Below the pieces are notes generated by a model, which made no database searches, had not been told where the DNA came from, and saw only the letters and a list, made by a program, of their open reading frames with translations. Positions 4,969 to 5,948 of a stretch of 5,948 bases of DNA are shown one piece after another (positions within the stretch are counted from its first letter, which is position 1; each line of letters opens with the position of its first letter). The translations under genes were made by a program, and so were the position numbers. The stretch covers positions 1 to 5,948 of the forward strand of contig JADKIZ010000040.1 of NCBI GenBank assembly GCA_016722445.1, given 5' to 3'. Source of the stretch: Flavobacteriales bacterium (GTDB lineage Bacteria; Bacteroidota; Bacteroidia; Flavobacteriales_D; Sanyastnellaceae).

Positions 4969-5772
4969 ATGAACGCCATTCAAAAGGCGATCGATGATAT
5001 CAAGTTCATCATCCCTCGCACAATTCTTGAAACAGTCTTCATTAAAAGGGAATTGGCTTGGAGAAATACTCCTGTCAACATTGACAATCAAATGATAATA
5101 GAGGTCATCAGACCTCGCGTCTTGGTTGACTGTAATTTGGTCGGCGGTAGTGAAGTACTTATTTCACTGGCTGGTCTTAATGCAGAAAGAACTAACCAAT
5201 ACACTTCTGTCTATCGCATTCCTAAGGAACGCACTCAAGGCAGAAGCATCATCAGTGTTCTGAACGTTACTTACGCCGACCCATACGCTGCCGATAACAT
5301 TGGTATGGCTACAGGCTGTGGCGTTAGTTCCATGATGACTGCTGCTCAAGGCATGTTAGATTCTCAAGGCGCTATTCCTTTGGTTTCTTCTGCTTCTGTA
5401 CAGCTCATTGGTGAAAACGTAGTCATGGTTAGAGATACGTCAATGCTTCCTGCAAACGTGTATCTGCGTTGTGTGATTGCTCATGACGACAACATGAATC
5501 ACCTTCAATTGCGAAGCTACAAGCCATTCTCTAAGCTTTGTGAATACGCAGTTAAAGCATTCATCTTCAATGAGTACGCCATTAAGATGGACCAAGGCGA
5601 ACTCTACGGCGGTCAACAACTTGGTCGCTTTAAAGAGATTGTTGATGGTTATGCTGATGCCGAAGAATTGTATCAAACTCATCTCAGAGATAAGATGCAA
5701 AAGATTCTGTTCATGAATGATCGTGAAACGTACCATCGTTTCATGAAGGGTTTCGTGGGTGCGAATCACTAA
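4969..5772 (+). CDS. Conserved-looking phage protein of unknown function, possibly a virion component
   Basis: A 267-residue protein, the only clear plus-strand gene. ATG 4969 has a plausible ribosome binding site (CAGG ending 8 bp upstream). The N-terminus looks helical (IQKAIDDIKFIIPRTILETV, 4-23). A central section is beta-rich and rich in small residues (MIIEVIRPRVLVDCNLVGG, 42-60; a Gly/Ala/Ser/Met stretch at 111-143; VQLIGENVVMVRD, 144-156; NVYLRCVIAHDD, 163-174). The last 80 residues are helical and charged (CEYAVKAFIFNEYAIKMDQG, 191-210; FKEIVDGYADAEELYQTHLR, 221-240), ending RFMKGFVGANH. There is no signal peptide or clear membrane segment. The size and the compact-middle, helical-ends build are compatible with a head, neck or tail structural protein of a jumbo phage, but this is inference. 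It is transcribed divergently from phuZ and closes with its own hairpin terminator. Confidence 0.9.
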   Translation: MNAIQKAIDDIKFIIPRTILETVFIKRELAWRNTPVNIDNQMIIEVIRPRVLVDCNLVGGSEVLISLAGLNAERTNQYTSVYRIPKERTQGRSIISVLNVTYADPYAADNIGMATGCGVSSMMTAAQGMLDSQGAIPLVSSASVQLIGENVVMVRDTSMLPANVYLRCVIAHDDNMNHLQLRSYKPFSKLCEYAVKAFIFNEYAIKMDQGELYGGQQLGRFKEIVDGYADAEELYQTHLRDKMQKILFMNDRETYHRFMKGFVGANH

Positions 5773-5776
5773 AAGT

Positions 5777-5800
5777 AAAGGGCGGGGAAACCTGCCCTTT
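5777..5800 (+). terminator. Hairpin terminator of the plus-strand gene at 4969-5772
   Basis: A 10-bp stem (AAAGGGCGGG / CCTGCCCTTT, one G-U pair) is capped by a GAAA tetraloop, an especially stable loop of the GNRA type. It begins 4 bp after the stop codon. The 3' arm ends in TTT and continues ATGACGG, giving the TTTATG tail also found after the other two hairpins in this window. Confidence 0.8.
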
Positions 5801-5815
5801 ATGACGGCGGCATAA

Positions 5816-5839
5816 ACGGGTAGGATTTCTCCTACCCGT
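5816..5839 (-). terminator. Hairpin terminator of a minus-strand gene entering from the right
   Basis: A perfect 10-bp stem (ACGGGTAGGA / TCCTACCCGT) with a 4-nt loop that reads GAAA on the minus strand. On that strand it is followed by TTTATGCCGC, identical to the sequence after the phuZ terminator. Orientation of the tail and tetraloop point to minus-strand use, so it should end a gene beyond the right side. With the hairpin at 5777-5800 it forms a back-to-back convergent terminator. Confidence 0.75.
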
Positions 5840-5872
5840 AGACACCTCAAGTATGGTGTTGTCAAATACACG

Positions 5873-5948
5873 TCACTGTATCGTTACCGCAACAAGCCAT
5901 GTGACATTAGCAATATGCTTAGCACAATCTGCTCGCAAAGAATGAGCG
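5873..5948 (-). CDS. Possible 3' end of a minus-strand gene entering from the right edge
   Basis: A minus-strand frame enters at the right edge and encodes AHSLRADCAKHIANVTWLVA followed by VTIQ and TGA at 5873-5875. The minus-strand terminator at 5816-5839 requires a minus-strand transcript from this side, and the stop is 33 bp before it, a normal distance. A second frame is also open, ending with TAA at 5884-5886, so the frame choice is uncertain. With only about 24 codons no function can be suggested. Confidence 0.35.
   Translation of the reverse strand, partial: AHSLRADCAKHIANVTWLVAVTIQ

Noticed and set aside
5440..5871. 143-codon minus-strand open frame opposite the 4969-5772 gene
   Set aside because: It runs through both terminator hairpins and lies antisense to a well-supported gene.
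5853..5945. 30-codon plus-strand frame after the convergent terminators, with a faint signal-peptide look
   Set aside because: Too short, no ribosome binding site, and it lies opposite the expected 3' end of a minus-strand gene.

Overview
The window looks like part of the genome of a phiKZ-like jumbo bacteriophage, the nucleus-forming lineage often called Chimalliviridae, infecting a Gram-negative bacterium. The evidence is a full-length PhuZ-type phage tubulin on the minus strand (3769-4752), with a tubulin-like glycine loop, a PhuZ-like middle section and the typical acidic C-terminus ending DDGMVL. Coding is dense, genes are short and often overlap, and base composition is moderately AT-rich by eye. 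I see no tRNA, rRNA, CRISPR array, insertion sequence or integrase. I cannot name the phage or its host.

Layout. Positions 1-3653 hold one minus-strand gene train read from right to left. It contains seven small proteins of unknown function (3216-3653, 2438-3193, 2000-2434, 1642-2082, 1208-1633, 736-1239, 399-803), then a partial gene running off the left edge (1-385). The seven share a layout: a hydrophobic strand motif near the N-terminus (LxPxREL-like or LLIDxS-like), a helical middle, and a C-terminal helix followed by a strand-turn-strand (for example YHYH-x5-LV). I read them as a tandem array of highly diverged paralogs. Neighbours overlap by up to 83 bp or are separated by a few bases, and most starts lack a clear Shine-Dalgarno sequence, which suggests coupled translation.

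Between the train and phuZ (3654-3768) lie a strong hairpin terminator for phuZ and probably the promoter of the train. A 216-bp divergent intergenic region (4753-4968), rich in inverted and direct repeats, separates phuZ from a plus-strand gene (4969-5772) that encodes a 267-residue protein, possibly a virion component. That gene ends at a two-hairpin bidirectional terminator (5777-5839). The second hairpin serves a minus-strand gene entering from the right edge, of which at most the last 24 codons are present.

Working together: PhuZ would form the GTP-driven filaments that centre the phage nucleus and move capsids. The plus-strand gene may belong to virion production. The role of the paralog array is unknown. 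The main points of interest are the array, the repeat-rich phuZ leader, and a conserved TTTATG sequence after all three terminator hairpins.
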